Origin: Mycobacterium sp. BK086
GTDB lineage: Bacteria; Actinomycetota; Actinomycetes; Mycobacteriales; Mycobacteriaceae
Direction: 5' to 3'
DNA: 64,000 nucleotides
NCBI GenBank assembly: GCA_004362315.1
Contig: SNWL01000005.1
Coordinates: 62,001-126,000, forward strand
In this document: positions 8,567-17,571 of the stretch, piece after piece
Layout of the letters: each line of letters starts with the position of its first letter
Position numbering within the stretch: position 1 is the stretch's first letter
Program-made: the position numbers and the translations under genes
Notes under the pieces: generated by a model
What the model was told of the DNA's origin: nothing
Databases searched by the model: none
The model's input: only the letters and a program-made list of their open reading frames with translations

Positions 8567-9298
8567 ATGTCCGGCACCAAGACCGTCTCCCGCATCCTGA
8601 TGGCGTCAGGGATTCTCATGATGGTGGTCGGCGCTGTCGGCTTCTTCGTCGTGATGATGCTCAACGCCTTCGTGCTCGACGAGTACGACGCGTACGGCGA
8701 AGTGCCGATCCCGGGCACGGGCGAGGTTCAGCTGCCGGCCGGGCAGGCGCAGATCAGCTTTCACACCGCGGTGACGGGATCACCGTCGAGCGGTTTCCCG
8801 CTGCCCGCGTTGAAGCTGAGCATCATCCCGCCCGAGGGTGTCGCGGATCCGGTGCTGACCGAAAACCACGGCACGCTAACGACTGTCAACAGCGACACCC
8901 ACATTCGGATCTGGACCGCCGAGGTCCCCGAGGCCGGGACCTACAAGATCCGCACCGACGGTCAGGTGGGCGGGTACATCAATCCGCGGCTGGCCTTCGG
9001 TAAGGAGAGTGGATACGGCTATCTGCCGTGGGTGTTCGCCGCCGTGTTCGGGCTGGGGATCGTCGACCTGATCGTGTCGCTGTTCCTGCGCAGGCGGGGC
9101 CGCGGTGCCCAGACGGTCGGGCTGATCGCCAACGCACCGTTGGAGTCGTACACCCCGAGCGTTTCGCATGATCCGTACACGCCCACCGACCAGGGCGTGC
9201 GCCTGGAGCAGCTGAAAACACTGGCCGCCCTTCGTGATTCCGGGGCGTTGACGCAGGACGAGTTCGACGCGGAGAAACGGCGGATTCTCGGCGATTAA
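8567..9298 (+). CDS. two-helix membrane protein with C-terminal SHOCT domain
   Basis: A 243-residue protein. Membrane helix 1 is at about residues 10-32, an extracytoplasmic beta-rich domain follows (about 35-140), helix 2 is at about 147-168, and a C-terminal SHOCT module (QLKTLAALRDSGALTQDEF, about 210-240) lies in the cytoplasm. SHOCT is a short oligomerisation or targeting motif. Function is unknown. The next gene is a tandem duplicate, and the similarity reaches into the DNA just upstream of both starts (GTGACACACTT). Confidence 0.8.
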   Translation: MSGTKTVSRILMASGILMMVVGAVGFFVVMMLNAFVLDEYDAYGEVPIPGTGEVQLPAGQAQISFHTAVTGSPSSGFPLPALKLSIIPPEGVADPVLTENHGTLTTVNSDTHIRIWTAEVPEAGTYKIRTDGQVGGYINPRLAFGKESGYGYLPWVFAAVFGLGIVDLIVSLFLRRRGRGAQTVGLIANAPLESYTPSVSHDPYTPTDQGVRLEQLKTLAALRDSGALTQDEFDAEKRRILGD

Positions 9299-9327
9299 CC
9301 GCGCCCGCCGTGACACACTTTCTCCCC

Positions 9328-9855
9328 ATGGCCGGTACCAAATCCGTCTCGTATCCGATGGCATCAAGCGTTTTCCTGATGATCGTCGGCGCCATCGGCT
9401 TCTTCGCCGTGATGATGCTCAACGCCTTCGTGTTCGACGATTTCGACGCCTACGGTGAAGTGCCGGTCCCGGGTACGGGTCAGGTGCAGCTGCCGGCGGG
9501 CGAGGCGCAGATCAGCTTTCATACGTCGTCGGCGTCGAGGGGATTTCCGATACCTCCGGTGACGGTGAACATCGGTGCGCCCGAGGGCGTCGCCGATCCG
9601 GTGTTGACCGAAGACCGAGGCGGTCGGGCCAGGGTCAACAAGGACGCTCACGTTCGAATCTGGACTGTCGACATCCGCGACCCCGGCACGTACATAATCC
9701 GCGCAGACGGCCAGGTGAACGGTTATCCCGACCCGAGGCTGGCTGTGGGCAAGGACAGCGGCTCCGACTCCCTGCCCTGGGTATTCGGCGGGGTGTTCGC
9801 GCTGGGCCTGGTAGGCCTCATGGTGTCGGTGGTGCGACGGCTACGGCGCAGCTGA
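9328..9855 (+). CDS. tandem paralogue of the preceding membrane protein, lacking SHOCT
   Basis: A 175-residue protein (ATG 9328, matching the paralogue's start) closely similar to the first ~170 residues of the upstream protein: same two membrane helices, same EYDAYGEVP-like loop (here FDAYGEVPVPGTG) and same GVADPVLTE segment. It ends right after helix 2 with RRLRRS. The DNA after its stop still resembles the SHOCT-coding end of the upstream gene in a shifted frame, so the protein has been truncated by frameshift and deletion after duplication. Confidence 0.78.
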   Translation: MAGTKSVSYPMASSVFLMIVGAIGFFAVMMLNAFVFDDFDAYGEVPVPGTGQVQLPAGEAQISFHTSSASRGFPIPPVTVNIGAPEGVADPVLTEDRGGRARVNKDAHVRIWTVDIRDPGTYIIRADGQVNGYPDPRLAVGKDSGSDSLPWVFGGVFALGLVGLMVSVVRRLRRS

Positions 9856-9902
9856 AAACCCCGACCGCCCTTCGTGATTCCCACCGGATTCTCGGCGAGT
9901 AA
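9849..9902 (+). pseudogene. decayed SHOCT-coding remnant
   Basis: CAGCTGAAAA-CC-CCGACCGCCCTTCGTGATTC matches the paralogue (CAGCTGAAAACACTGGCCGCCCTTCGTGATTC) and then jumps to CGGATTCTCGGCGA-TAA, the paralogue's last codons. About 36 bp in the middle are deleted, and the frame is shifted so that the live gene stops at TGA inside CAGCTGAAA. Read directly from the two sequences. Confidence 0.8.
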
Positions 9903-9913
9903 GCTGGGCTGAC

Positions 9914-11071
9914 GTGAAGGCTGTCAGCTGTGTGCACGGAACATTGTCAGTGGTCGAGCTGCCCGCGCCGGAGCCCGCGGACGGCCAGCTGGTGCTCAAC
10001 GTCGCCAGTTGCGGTATCTGCGGATCGGATCTGCATGCCAAGGACCACGCCGACGAGGTGAGTGGTCTCACGGCCGAGATGGGCTATCGCGACTTCATGC
10101 GCAGCGACACCCCGGTGGTGATGGGCCATGAATTCTCCGGTGAGGTCGCCGAGCGCGGCCGCAAAACCCCGAAGGAATTCAAAGTTGGCACCAGGGTGGT
10201 GTCCTTCCCGCTGGTTCGCGCCAACGGCGGCGTGCATCTGACCGGGTTGTCGCCACTGGCTCCCGGCGGGTACGCCGAGCAGGTTCTGGTCCAGGCGGCC
10301 ATGACGTTTGCGGTGCCCAACGGACTGTCGCTGGACATCGCGTCGCTCACCGAGCCGATGGCCGTCGCCCTGCACGCGGTGAACAGAAGCGAGATCAAGA
10401 AGGGCGACACCGCGATCGTGATCGGCTGCGGGCCAGTCGGTTTGGGTATCATCTGCCAGCTCAAGACGCTCGGGGTGGAAACCATTGTCGCCAGCGACTT
10501 CTCGCCGGGCCGCCGTGCTCTCGCTACCCGTTGCGGCGCGCACGTCGTCGTCGACCCGAAGGTGGACTCACCGTACGAGAAGGCCGGATCCGCGGGTGCG
10601 GTCAGCGATGCCACGGCTCTCTACGAGACCGGCATGAGCGCCATGGAGAAGCTGCGCAAGGTACCGGGCTGGCAGCACGTCTACCGCGTCGCCGACGCTC
10701 TGGGGGCAGCAGGACCCAAGCGCCCGGTGATCTTTGAGTGCGTCGGTGTGCCCGGGGTGCTCGACGGCATCGTCATGGCCGCACCGCTGAACTCGCGGGT
10801 GGTGGTTGCCGGGGTCTGCATGGCTACCGACCAGCTCCGGCCGTCGATGGCCAATGCCAAAGAGATCGACTTGCGTTTCGTATTCGCCTATACGCCTTTG
10901 GAATTCCGCGACACCCTGCACATGCTGGCTGACGGCAAGCTCGACGCCTCGGCCTTGGTGACCGGCAAGGTCGGGCTAGACGGCGTGTCGGCGGCATTCG
11001 AGGCACTGGGTGATCCGGAGGTGCACGCGAAGATCCTCGTCGACCCGCAGAGCGTGGCGGCTGCGCCATAG
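9914..11071 (+). CDS. zinc-dependent alcohol dehydrogenase (MDR)
   Basis: A 385-residue MDR enzyme. Catalytic zinc ligands are the Cys of CGICGSDLH (about residue 35) and the GHE box (about 74). The four-cysteine structural zinc loop is missing (RANGGVHLTG in its place), as in some sorbitol or threonine dehydrogenase-like and glutathione-independent groups. The Rossmann motif is IGCGPVGLG near 176. It has an insertion relative to typical 340-residue members around residues 220-260. Substrate unknown. GTG start; a TAAGCT box eight bases upstream may be its -10 element. Confidence 0.83.
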   Translation: MKAVSCVHGTLSVVELPAPEPADGQLVLNVASCGICGSDLHAKDHADEVSGLTAEMGYRDFMRSDTPVVMGHEFSGEVAERGRKTPKEFKVGTRVVSFPLVRANGGVHLTGLSPLAPGGYAEQVLVQAAMTFAVPNGLSLDIASLTEPMAVALHAVNRSEIKKGDTAIVIGCGPVGLGIICQLKTLGVETIVASDFSPGRRALATRCGAHVVVDPKVDSPYEKAGSAGAVSDATALYETGMSAMEKLRKVPGWQHVYRVADALGAAGPKRPVIFECVGVPGVLDGIVMAAPLNSRVVVAGVCMATDQLRPSMANAKEIDLRFVFAYTPLEFRDTLHMLADGKLDASALVTGKVGLDGVSAAFEALGDPEVHAKILVDPQSVAAAP

Positions 11072-11103
11072 CTATGTGACGAGTCGGACAGGTCGCAGCG
11101 GGA

Positions 11104-11682
11104 TTACCGGCCGAGTTGCTGAATGTCAGCGAAGCGTGGTGCGTTCGGTTCGAGTGGTAGTCGAAGTCCGTTGACGAGATAACTGACCATGCGGTAATAG
11201 CCGGCGAGCATGAGCAATTCGATGATCGCCTCCTCCGAATGGATGTGAGTGAGCCGCTCCCACAGCTCGTCATCGACACCGCAGGAAGCCTGCAAGCTGT
11301 CGCAGAGTCTGATGAGGACCTGATCCTCATCGGACCAATGCTCTTCGTTCGCATCGCCTTTCACGAGTGACTCGATCTGCGGTGCGGTCAGCCCAGCGTT
11401 GGTCGCGTAGGCCGCTACGTGCACGCCCCACTCGTATTCGGCGTTGCACTGTGCGGTCACGCGGTCGATGACGATCTCGCGCTGCCGGATGGTCAGGTGT
11501 CCCTGATCCAGAAGTCCCGAGTTGAACAGCTTGAAAAACAGCCGACGATCACGAGCCAATGTGGTGAAGAGAACCAGCGGTTCCCTGCCTCGCATGACTG
11601 CGTCTATGGCGCCCTGGATGTCCGCGGGCAGCGGAGATGGGGCGGGGCGTACCCGTGCGCTATGATTCTTATAGCGTGTCAT
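11104..11682 (-). CDS. carboxymuconolactone decarboxylase/AhpD-like protein
   Basis: A 192-residue all-helical protein of the CMD family. The E-x2-W-x2-H motif (EYEWGVH) lies in the middle, but the redox CxxC of true AhpD is not present (single Cys in TAQCNAEYEWG). It is probably a small hydrolase, decarboxylase or detoxification enzyme of unknown substrate. The start at 11682 (MTRYKNH) is set by TATCGT seven bases upstream; ATG at 11700 is possible but sits inside the palindrome. Divergent from an HxlR regulator, its likely controller. Confidence 0.75.
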   Translation of the reverse strand: MTRYKNHSARVRPAPSPLPADIQGAIDAVMRGREPLVLFTTLARDRRLFFKLFNSGLLDQGHLTIRQREIVIDRVTAQCNAEYEWGVHVAAYATNAGLTAPQIESLVKGDANEEHWSDEDQVLIRLCDSLQASCGVDDELWERLTHIHSEEAIIELLMLAGYYRMVSYLVNGLRLPLEPNAPRFADIQQLGR

Positions 11683-11689
11683 GGTTGCG

Positions 11690-11695
11690 ACGATA
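11690..11695 (-). promoter_or_regulatory. leaderless -10 element of the CMD-family gene
   Basis: Minus-strand TATCGT is seven bases before ATG 11682. The palindrome at 11698-11724 lies over its -35 region. Confidence 0.5.
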
Positions 11696-11697
11696 CC

Positions 11698-11724
11698 CAT
11701 GCTTGCTACAAAATGTAAAGCATG
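11698..11724. promoter_or_regulatory. palindromic HxlR operator candidate
   Basis: Perfect 7-bp arms CATGCTT (11698-11704) and AAGCATG (11718-11724), with a nested TACA/TGTA pair inside. The right arm contains the ATG of the HxlR gene, and the left arm overlies the CMD promoter. Autoregulation plus control of the divergent gene is inferred. Confidence 0.6.
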
Positions 11725-12054
11725 AGTGTTCCCAGAGTCGGTCGGCCCGTACGCGGTTCGTCCAGCGGGCGCCCGATCATGGTCGTTCTCGATGTGCTCG
11801 GAAGGCGCGGCGCGCTGCGCGTGTTGTGGGAACTGCGCGACGGACCACTGACTTTCCGCGCGCTTCAAGAGGCGTGCGAAACCAATCCGGGCTCACTCAA
11901 CGCGCGCCTGAAGGATCTACGCGAGCTTGGAACCATTGCCCACGAGGATGGTGGTTATCGCCTGAGCGAGGGTGGTCGTAGCCTGATGAAGACTCTCAAC
12001 AGTCTGCAAAGCTGGTCTGAGCGCTGGGCCTCAGGGGCTCAGTCGAAAAGCTAA
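11722..12054 (+). CDS. HxlR family winged-helix regulator
   Basis: A 110-residue HxlR protein: IMVVLDVLGRRGALRVLWEL followed by TFRALQEACETNPGSLNARLKDL, the typical HxlR recognition region, and the wing GTIAHEDGGYRLSEGG. The Cys in EACETN could act as a redox sensor (inference). Divergent from the CMD-family gene. The stop overlaps the MBL gene by 4 bp at the convergent end. Confidence 0.87.
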   Translation: MSVPRVGRPVRGSSSGRPIMVVLDVLGRRGALRVLWELRDGPLTFRALQEACETNPGSLNARLKDLRELGTIAHEDGGYRLSEGGRSLMKTLNSLQSWSERWASGAQSKS

Positions 12055-12674
12055 CTGCCCTTCTTCACCCAGTCGTCGTAGTTGACCAGTTCGTCGCCGA
12101 TGCGGGTGGTGTCGCCGTGTCCGGTGTAGACGACGGTGTCGGCGGGCAACTTGCCGAGCTTGTCCTTGATCGACCCGAGAATCGTCGGGAAGTCGGAGAA
12201 TGAGCGGCCGGTCGCGCCGGGTCCGCCCTGGAACAGGGTGTCGCCGGAGAACACCGCACCCAGCGCCGGGGCGTAGAGACAGGTGGAGCCGGGGGAGTGT
12301 CCCGGAGTGGCGATGGCGTGCAGCTCGATGCCGTCGGCCTTGAGTACCTGGCCGTCCTCGATGGTGCGGAACTCCTTGTCGCCGTGCGTCATTCGCCACA
12401 ACATGTCGTCGGCGGGATTCAGCAGCACCGGGGCGTCGAGATCGGCGGACAGCTGGGGCGCGACGGTGATGTGGTCGTTGTGGCCGTGGGTGCACACCAC
12501 CGCGACGACGTGCCGGTTGCCGACGGCGTCCTCGATGGCCTTGGCGTTGTGGGCGGCGTCGATGACGATCACCTCGGAGTCGTCGCCGACGATCCAGATG
12601 TTGTTGTCGACTTCCCAACTGCCGCCGTCGAGTTCGAAGGTGCCGCTGGTGACCACCCGCTCGATGCCGGCCAT
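12051..12674 (-). CDS. MBL-fold hydrolase partnered with MscR
   Basis: A 207-residue metallo-beta-lactamase-fold protein with the metal motif THGHNDH (about 62-68), a second-shell TPGHSPGS (about 124-131) and SGDTLFQGG. This is the glyoxalase II-like group. Its ATG overlaps the last base of the mscR stop codon, so it is translationally coupled to mscR. By context, and as in other mycobacteria, it may hydrolyse the S-formylmycothiol product of MscR (inference). Confidence 0.85.
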   Translation of the reverse strand: MAGIERVVTSGTFELDGGSWEVDNNIWIVGDDSEVIVIDAAHNAKAIEDAVGNRHVVAVVCTHGHNDHITVAPQLSADLDAPVLLNPADDMLWRMTHGDKEFRTIEDGQVLKADGIELHAIATPGHSPGSTCLYAPALGAVFSGDTLFQGGPGATGRSFSDFPTILGSIKDKLGKLPADTVVYTGHGDTTRIGDELVNYDDWVKKGS

Positions 12675-13759
12675 CAGAGCACGACCACCGAGCGCAGCAC
12701 CTCACCGGCGTGCATCTTGTGGAAGGCGTCTTCGATGGCGTCCAGCCCGATGCGTTCGGAGACGAATTTTTCGAGGGGGAGGCGGCCTTGGCGGTAGAGG
12801 CTGATGAGGGTGGGGAAGTCGCGTTCGGGCAGGCAGTCGCCGTACCAGGAGGACTTCAACGACCCGCCGCGGGAGAAGAAGTCGACCAGGGGCATCTCCA
12901 AGGTCATGTCGGGGGTGGGGACGCCGACGAGGACGACGGTGCCGGCCAGATCGCGGGCGTAGAAGGCTTGTTTCCAGGTTTCGGGGCGTCCGACGGCGTC
13001 GATGACGACGTCGGCGCCGAATCCGTCGGTGAGGTCCTGGATGGTTTCGACGACGTCGAGTTCACGCGCGTTGATGGTGTGGGTGGCCCCAAAGCCGCGG
13101 GCCCAGTCCAGTTTTTGGTTGTCGGTGTCCACGGCGATGATCGTGCGGGCCCCGACCAGGGCGGCGCCGGCGATCGCGGCGTCGCCGACGCCGCCGCAGC
13201 CGATGACGGCGACGGTGTCGTTGCGCCCGATCGCCCCGGTGTTGACCGCAGCCCCCAGGCCGGCCATCACGCCGCAGCCGAGCAGGCCGGCCACGGCGGG
13301 GTCGGCTTCGGGGTCGACTTTGGTGCACTGGCCTTGGTGGACGAGGGTTTTGTCGGCGAAGGCGCCGATGCCCAGGGCGGGAGTCAGTTCGGTGCCGTCG
13401 GTCAGCGTCATCTTCTGGGTGGCGTTGAACGTGTCGAAGCACAGGTGCGGGCGGCCGCGTTTGCAGGCGCGGCATTCTCCGCAGACCGCACGCCAGTTCA
13501 GGATGACGAAGTCGCCGACCTCGACATGGGTGACACCGTCGCCGATCGACTCGACGGTGCCGGCGGCCTCGTGGCCGAGCAGGAAGGGATATTCGTCGTT
13601 GATGCCGCCCTCGCGGTAGGTCAGGTCGGTGTGGCACACCCCGCAGGCGATGACCTTGACGACCACCTCACCCGGGCCGGGGTCAGGGATGACGATGTCG
13701 ACCAACTCCACGGGCTGCTTCTTCGACCGGGAAATCACACCACGCACTGTCTGACTCAT
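12674..13759 (-). CDS. mscR: S-nitrosomycothiol reductase / mycothiol-dependent formaldehyde dehydrogenase
   Basis: A 361-residue class III-type zinc MDR. Catalytic zinc: CGVCHTD (about 37-42) and GHEA (about 62). Structural zinc: [15 protein letters not shown] (about 92-106). NAD motif [11 protein letters not shown] near 186. Sequence and the coupled MBL partner match actinobacterial MscR/AdhE2, which oxidises S-hydroxymethylmycothiol and reduces S-nitrosomycothiol. Start at 13759 (MSQTVRG) is fixed by TAGGGT seven bases upstream. Confidence 0.92.
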   Translation of the reverse strand: MSQTVRGVISRSKKQPVELVDIVIPDPGPGEVVVKVIACGVCHTDLTYREGGINDEYPFLLGHEAAGTVESIGDGVTHVEVGDFVILNWRAVCGECRACKRGRPHLCFDTFNATQKMTLTDGTELTPALGIGAFADKTLVHQGQCTKVDPEADPAVAGLLGCGVMAGLGAAVNTGAIGRNDTVAVIGCGGVGDAAIAGAALVGARTIIAVDTDNQKLDWARGFGATHTINARELDVVETIQDLTDGFGADVVIDAVGRPETWKQAFYARDLAGTVVLVGVPTPDMTLEMPLVDFFSRGGSLKSSWYGDCLPERDFPTLISLYRQGRLPLEKFVSERIGLDAIEDAFHKMHAGEVLRSVVVL

Positions 13760-13766
13760 GGGCAAA

Positions 13767-13772
13767 ACCCTA
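13767..13772 (-). promoter_or_regulatory. leaderless -10 element of mscR
   Basis: Minus-strand TAGGGT, seven bases, then ATG 13759. It would drive mscR and the coupled MBL gene. Confidence 0.55.
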
Positions 13773-13816
13773 GCGCGACGGATGCCGAATGCGCCGTGCG
13801 TGTCCCGCTCGGAAGC

Positions 13817-13822
13817 TACGGT
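13817..13822 (+). promoter_or_regulatory. leaderless -10 element of the TPR gene
   Basis: TACGGT, six bases, then TTG 13829. Selects this TTG over the in-frame GTG at 13796. Confidence 0.45.
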
Positions 13823-13828
13823 GAAGGC

Positions 13829-14566
13829 TTGCTTACCGCCAGAGTTGAAACCCAGACCGATCTGCTGGTCACGGCACGTGCCGCGTACCGCAGCGGCGAC
13901 TTCGAAACCAGCTACGCGGCGTTCTCTCGCGCGGGTGCGGTGGGCCCGCTGGCCCTCGACGACCTGGACGCGATGGCGATTGCCGCGGGGCGCCTCGGTC
14001 ACGGCCGGGAATCGATGCGCGTCGGTGAACTCGTCTATGTCCGGCTGGCACGGACCGACCCCAATGCGGCTGCGGGCAAGGCGGCCGAACTCGGTTCGGC
14101 GTGGCTGTCGCGGGGCGAATGGGTCATCGGCCAGACCTGGATCCGCCGGGCTCGCGCGCTGCTTTCCGATGCACCCGAGAGCCAGACGGCGCGCAGGCTG
14201 GTCTATCTGGAAGCCGTCGGCGCCGCGTTCGCGACCTATGCGGCAGCGATCTCGGCCACCGCCCGTACCGAGGTGCGCTTGGCGATCGCGGCGGCCGATC
14301 CGGCCGACGTGCCCCGGCTGCTGCGTGGCGCGATTCAAATCTCCTTGACGGCAGGCGATCTCGACGAAGCCGAGCGGTACCTCCACGATTCGGACGCCAC
14401 CGTGTCCGGCAACGACGTACTGCGCGGCGCGGTCCTCGTGCGCCGTGGGCGCTACCGCGAGGCGCTGACGGTGTTACAGGCGGCGGTGCGGGAGTCGCGG
14501 TACGAGACAACCGAGGCGTACGCATGGCTCAACGAGGCGCACCGCGGTCTCGCGGAGAGTGGGTGA
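13829..14566 (+). CDS. TPR-like helical-repeat protein
   Basis: A 245-residue protein made of helical repeats with TPR spacing (for example [18 protein letters not shown] and [24 protein letters not shown], then [15 protein letters not shown]). Similar stretches occur in large mycobacterial LuxR-type regulators and cyclases, but no DNA-binding or catalytic domain is attached here. It may be a free-standing scaffold. The end overlaps the methyltransferase start (GTGA at 14563-14566), implying an operon TPR-methyltransferase-serine hydrolase. TTG start chosen from the promoter spacing. Confidence 0.72.
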   Translation: MLTARVETQTDLLVTARAAYRSGDFETSYAAFSRAGAVGPLALDDLDAMAIAAGRLGHGRESMRVGELVYVRLARTDPNAAAGKAAELGSAWLSRGEWVIGQTWIRRARALLSDAPESQTARRLVYLEAVGAAFATYAAAISATARTEVRLAIAAADPADVPRLLRGAIQISLTAGDLDEAERYLHDSDATVSGNDVLRGAVLVRRGRYREALTVLQAAVRESRYETTEAYAWLNEAHRGLAESG

Positions 14567-15627
14567 CCCACGTGCAGGACGAGACGACTGAGGAATTCGC
14601 CGCCCGAATGGTCCGGGCAATCGACGAGTCGAGCGTGACGATCCTGGCCAGCATCGGTCACCAGACCGGGTTGTTCGACACCCTGGCGGGACTGTCGTCG
14701 GCCACCAGCCAGGAGATCGCCGACGCGGCGGGTCTCAACGAGCGGTATGTACGGGAATGGTTGGGCGGCATGGTGACTGGGGGCGTCGTGGACTACGACG
14801 CCGACTCGGCGACGTACCGGCTTCCCGAACACCGCGCGGCGGTGCTGACCCGGGCGGCCGGACCGGACAATCTATCCCGGCTGGCGCAGTTCATCCCGCT
14901 GCTCGCCGAGATCGAACAGAAGATAGTCGGCTGCTTTCACCAGGGCGGCGGCCTGCCCTACACCGACTACCCCCGGTTCCACGCGTTGATGGCCGAGCAG
15001 AGCGGTGAGGTGTTCGACGCCGCGCTGGTCGACGCGATCCTGCCCATGGCTGACGGCTTACCCGAGCGGTTGCGCGCCGGCGCCGATGTCGCCGACTGGG
15101 GCTGCGGCAGCGGTCATGCGATCAACGTGATGGCCCGGGCCTTCCCGGACAGCCGCTTCACCGGTATCGACTTCTCCGAGGAAGGCGTCGCGGCGGCGAC
15201 GGCTGAGGCCGGCCGGCTCGGACTGGCCAATGCGGCATTTCTCCGCGGCGACCTCGCGGCTCTGGATGTCGCGGACGCCTACGACGTGATCACCGTGTTC
15301 GACGCCATCCACGACCAGGCACAGCCGGCGCAGGTGCTGGCCAACATCCATCGGGCGTTGCGGCCCGGCGGCGTGTTGTTGATGGTGGACATCAAGGCTT
15401 CGAGTCGGCTCGAGGACAATATCGGGGTGCCCCTGAGTCCCTATCTGTTCACCGTGTCGACGATGCATTGCATGTCGGTGTCGCTGGCCTACGGCGGTGC
15501 CGGGCTGGGCACCGCATGGGGCCGGCAGCTGGCGACCTCGATGCTGGCCGATGCGGGTTTCCCCGACGTCGCGGTTCACGAGATCGACACCGACCCGATC
15601 AACCTCTACTACGTCGCGACCAAGTGA
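14563..15627 (+). CDS. class I SAM-dependent methyltransferase with N-terminal winged helix
   Basis: A 354-residue protein. A winged-helix dimerisation domain (about 30-110; [19 protein letters not shown]) precedes a Rossmann methyltransferase domain with motif [15 protein letters not shown] near residue 180 and [11 protein letters not shown] near 245. The architecture matches the mycobacterial methyltransferase family that includes Rv2258c. Substrate unknown. GTG at 14563 is preferred because GGAG lies five bases upstream and it overlaps the TPR stop; GTG 14572 is an alternative. Confidence 0.85.
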   Translation: MTHVQDETTEEFAARMVRAIDESSVTILASIGHQTGLFDTLAGLSSATSQEIADAAGLNERYVREWLGGMVTGGVVDYDADSATYRLPEHRAAVLTRAAGPDNLSRLAQFIPLLAEIEQKIVGCFHQGGGLPYTDYPRFHALMAEQSGEVFDAALVDAILPMADGLPERLRAGADVADWGCGSGHAINVMARAFPDSRFTGIDFSEEGVAAATAEAGRLGLANAAFLRGDLAALDVADAYDVITVFDAIHDQAQPAQVLANIHRALRPGGVLLMVDIKASSRLEDNIGVPLSPYLFTVSTMHCMSVSLAYGGAGLGTAWGRQLATSMLADAGFPDVAVHEIDTDPINLYYVATK

Positions 15628-16448
15628 GCCCACTCGACCTGATCGCCGACTGGCCGGTTCCGGGAGTCGCCGCCGCGGTGGTGGGTCCCCACGGAGTGAT
15701 CGCCGAGTACGGCGACACCGCCGCACCGTTCCGGCTGGCGTCGGTGACCAAACCTCTCGCGGCGCGCGCGGCCCAGGTGGCCATCGAAGAGGGCGTGGTG
15801 GAACTCGACACCGCGGCCGGTCCGCCGGGCAGCACGATCCGCCACCTGTTGGCTCACGCGTCGGGGCTCTCCATGCATTCCGCCGAGGTGATGGCCGAAC
15901 CCGGCAAGCGGCGGGTCTACTCGAACTACGGCTTCCAGGTGCTGGCCGAAGCGATCGAAACAGCAGCGGACATCGAGTTCGGCCGGTATCTGGCCGAGGC
16001 GGTCTTCGAACCGCTGGGGATGGCCGGGTCGCGACTGGAGGGCGGCGCGGCGGCGGCCGGCTACGGCGGCGTATCCACGGTGGCTGACCTGGCGGTTTTC
16101 GCGCAGGATCTGCTGGTGCCGCGAACGGTGTCGACGCGGCTCCACGATTGTGCGATCACGGTGCAGTTTCCCGGTCTCAGCGGGGTGCTGCCCGGTTTCG
16201 GGGTCCAGCGGCCCAACGACTGGGGGCTGGGGTTCGAGATCCGCGACGGGAAATCACCGCACTGGACAGGCTTTGCCAACTCTGCGCGCACCTTCGGTCA
16301 TTTCGGCCAGACCGGGACGTTCCTGTGGGTCGACCCGGCGAGGGCATTGTCGCTGGTAGTGCTCACGGACCGGGATTTCGACGAGTGGGCCAAGCCGCTC
16401 TGGCCGGCACTCTCTGATGAAGTTCTGAGAGTGTACGGAGCGAACTAG
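15624..16448 (+). CDS. serine hydrolase, class C beta-lactamase/DD-peptidase fold
   Basis: A 274-residue protein with the three active-site elements of the serine beta-lactamase-like family: SVTK (S-x-x-K, about residue 41), YSN (Y-x-N, about 99) and HFGQTG (about 229). No signal peptide, so it is probably a cytoplasmic esterase or amidase rather than a wall enzyme. GTG start overlaps the methyltransferase stop (GTGA), so it is coupled to it. Confidence 0.85.
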   Translation: MSPLDLIADWPVPGVAAAVVGPHGVIAEYGDTAAPFRLASVTKPLAARAAQVAIEEGVVELDTAAGPPGSTIRHLLAHASGLSMHSAEVMAEPGKRRVYSNYGFQVLAEAIETAADIEFGRYLAEAVFEPLGMAGSRLEGGAAAAGYGGVSTVADLAVFAQDLLVPRTVSTRLHDCAITVQFPGLSGVLPGFGVQRPNDWGLGFEIRDGKSPHWTGFANSARTFGHFGQTGTFLWVDPARALSLVVLTDRDFDEWAKPLWPALSDEVLRVYGAN

Positions 16449-16557
16449 CGCAACAGGGGCCTCACAAGGCACAATAAACACGCACGACACAATTGCATCT
16501 CCGGAAACACCAGGTCGTTGGGGAAGACGTCCCTCGTGGAGCCGAAGGAGCAAGGTG

Positions 16558-17070
16558 ATGCGTGCGTCGAACCAGTTCGCCGATGCGACGACTGGCGTGG
16601 TGTATGTCCACGCCTCTCCCGCAGCGGTGTGCCCACATGTCGAGTGGGCACTCTCGTCGACCCTGAATGCCAGGGCGAACCTGAAGTGGACCCCTCAGCC
16701 GGCCATGCCTGGGCAGCTGCGCGCGGTGACCAATTGGATTGGTCCCGTGGGCACCGGTGCCCGGCTGGCCAATGCGCTGCGCTCGTGGTCGGTCCTGCGG
16801 TTCGAAGTCACCGAGGATCCGAGTGCCGGCGTGGACGGCGAGCGGTTCTGCCACACCCCGCAACTGGGTCTGTGGTCCGGTGCGATGAGCGCCAACGGCG
16901 ACATCATGGTCGGCGAGATGCGGCTGCGCACGCTGATGGCCTCGGGTGCCGACACCCTGGCGGCCGAGCTGGACTCGGTGCTCGGCACCGCCTGGGACGA
17001 GGCCCTGGAGCCATACCGCGATGGCGGCGACGGCGGCGAGGTCAGCTGGCTGAGCAGGGGAGTGGGCTAG
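16558..17070 (+). CDS. DUF3145 domain protein
   Basis: A 170-residue actinobacterial protein of the DUF3145 family (VYVHASPAAVCPHVEWALSS at the N-terminus; FEVTEDPS and GLWSGAMSANGDI further on). Function is not established. It is conserved at this position next to the lipid genes. GGAG seven bases before ATG 16558 sets the start; the GTG directly before it is less likely. Confidence 0.88.
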   Translation: MRASNQFADATTGVVYVHASPAAVCPHVEWALSSTLNARANLKWTPQPAMPGQLRAVTNWIGPVGTGARLANALRSWSVLRFEVTEDPSAGVDGERFCHTPQLGLWSGAMSANGDIMVGEMRLRTLMASGADTLAAELDSVLGTAWDEALEPYRDGGDGGEVSWLSRGVG

Positions 17071-17092
17071 ACCTGTCGTGAAATCGAGTGGT

Positions 17093-17117
17093 CCGGTACG
17101 CGTGTGTACGCGACCGG
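17093..17117 (+). terminator. hairpin after the DUF3145 gene
   Basis: CCGGT(A)CGCGT and ACGCGACCGG pair into a nine- to ten-base stem with one bulged A and a GTGT loop, 22 bp after the DUF3145 stop. There is no T-run, as is common for mycobacterial terminators. It separates DUF3145 from the accessory cluster. Confidence 0.45.
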
Positions 17118-17164
17118 GCGGATGAAGAATTCACACCGCCCATCTTGTCGGAAGGCGGTTAGAC

Positions 17165-17434
17165 ATGGCCACTGTAAAGCGTCCCACCAAGGTCGAATCC
17201 ACCGACTTTGAGGTTTTCACGCTCGAGCTGTCCGACGACGAGAAGCGCACGCTTCGAGCGGATCCTGAGGGGTACCTGCAGATGCTCCTCGGCGAAGACC
17301 ACCTGATCAACGGTGTCACCATCGACACCAGAATCCTCAGGGACGAGACGTGCCCGGGTATCTGGAAGGTGGTTCATCTGCGCTCCGCGGAGAACTACTC
17401 GTGGCACTCTCTGCGGTGTATCCCGCTGCCGTAG
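17165..17434 (+). CDS. small protein with leader-peptide-like region (possible RiPP precursor)
   Basis: An 89-residue protein I do not recognise by family. The segment LRADPEGYLQMLLGEDHLIN followed by GVTID resembles the leader region of nitrile-hydratase-like (NHLP-type) precursors, in which a D-P box precedes a helical stretch and a short beta turn. The tail is short and rich in reactive residues (ETCPGIW, ENYSWHSLRCIPLP). It sits directly upstream of a fused hydrolase and a subtilase, which could process it. A GGAAGG ribosome site lies about nine bases before the ATG. Being a peptide substrate is an inference; it could equally be a small partner or chaperone. Confidence 0.6.
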   Translation: MATVKRPTKVESTDFEVFTLELSDDEKRTLRADPEGYLQMLLGEDHLINGVTIDTRILRDETCPGIWKVVHLRSAENYSWHSLRCIPLP

Positions 17435-17571
17435 GTACCGACGACAGATTCTCGTTCCGGGAGCGTTAGACCGCTTCCGGAGCAATGGCTTTCAGCGCTG
17501 CCGCAGGTCCGCTGCATACGTGGATACGTCAGAGTCGAGCACGCAATTGGCGTAGCGTCCGTCCGGCGATC

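Noticed and set aside
12710..14566. 618-codon frame antisense to mscR
   Set aside because: Only its last 245 codons (from 13829) form a plausible TPR protein; the first part is a shadow of mscR with Gly/Asp/Val-rich sequence.
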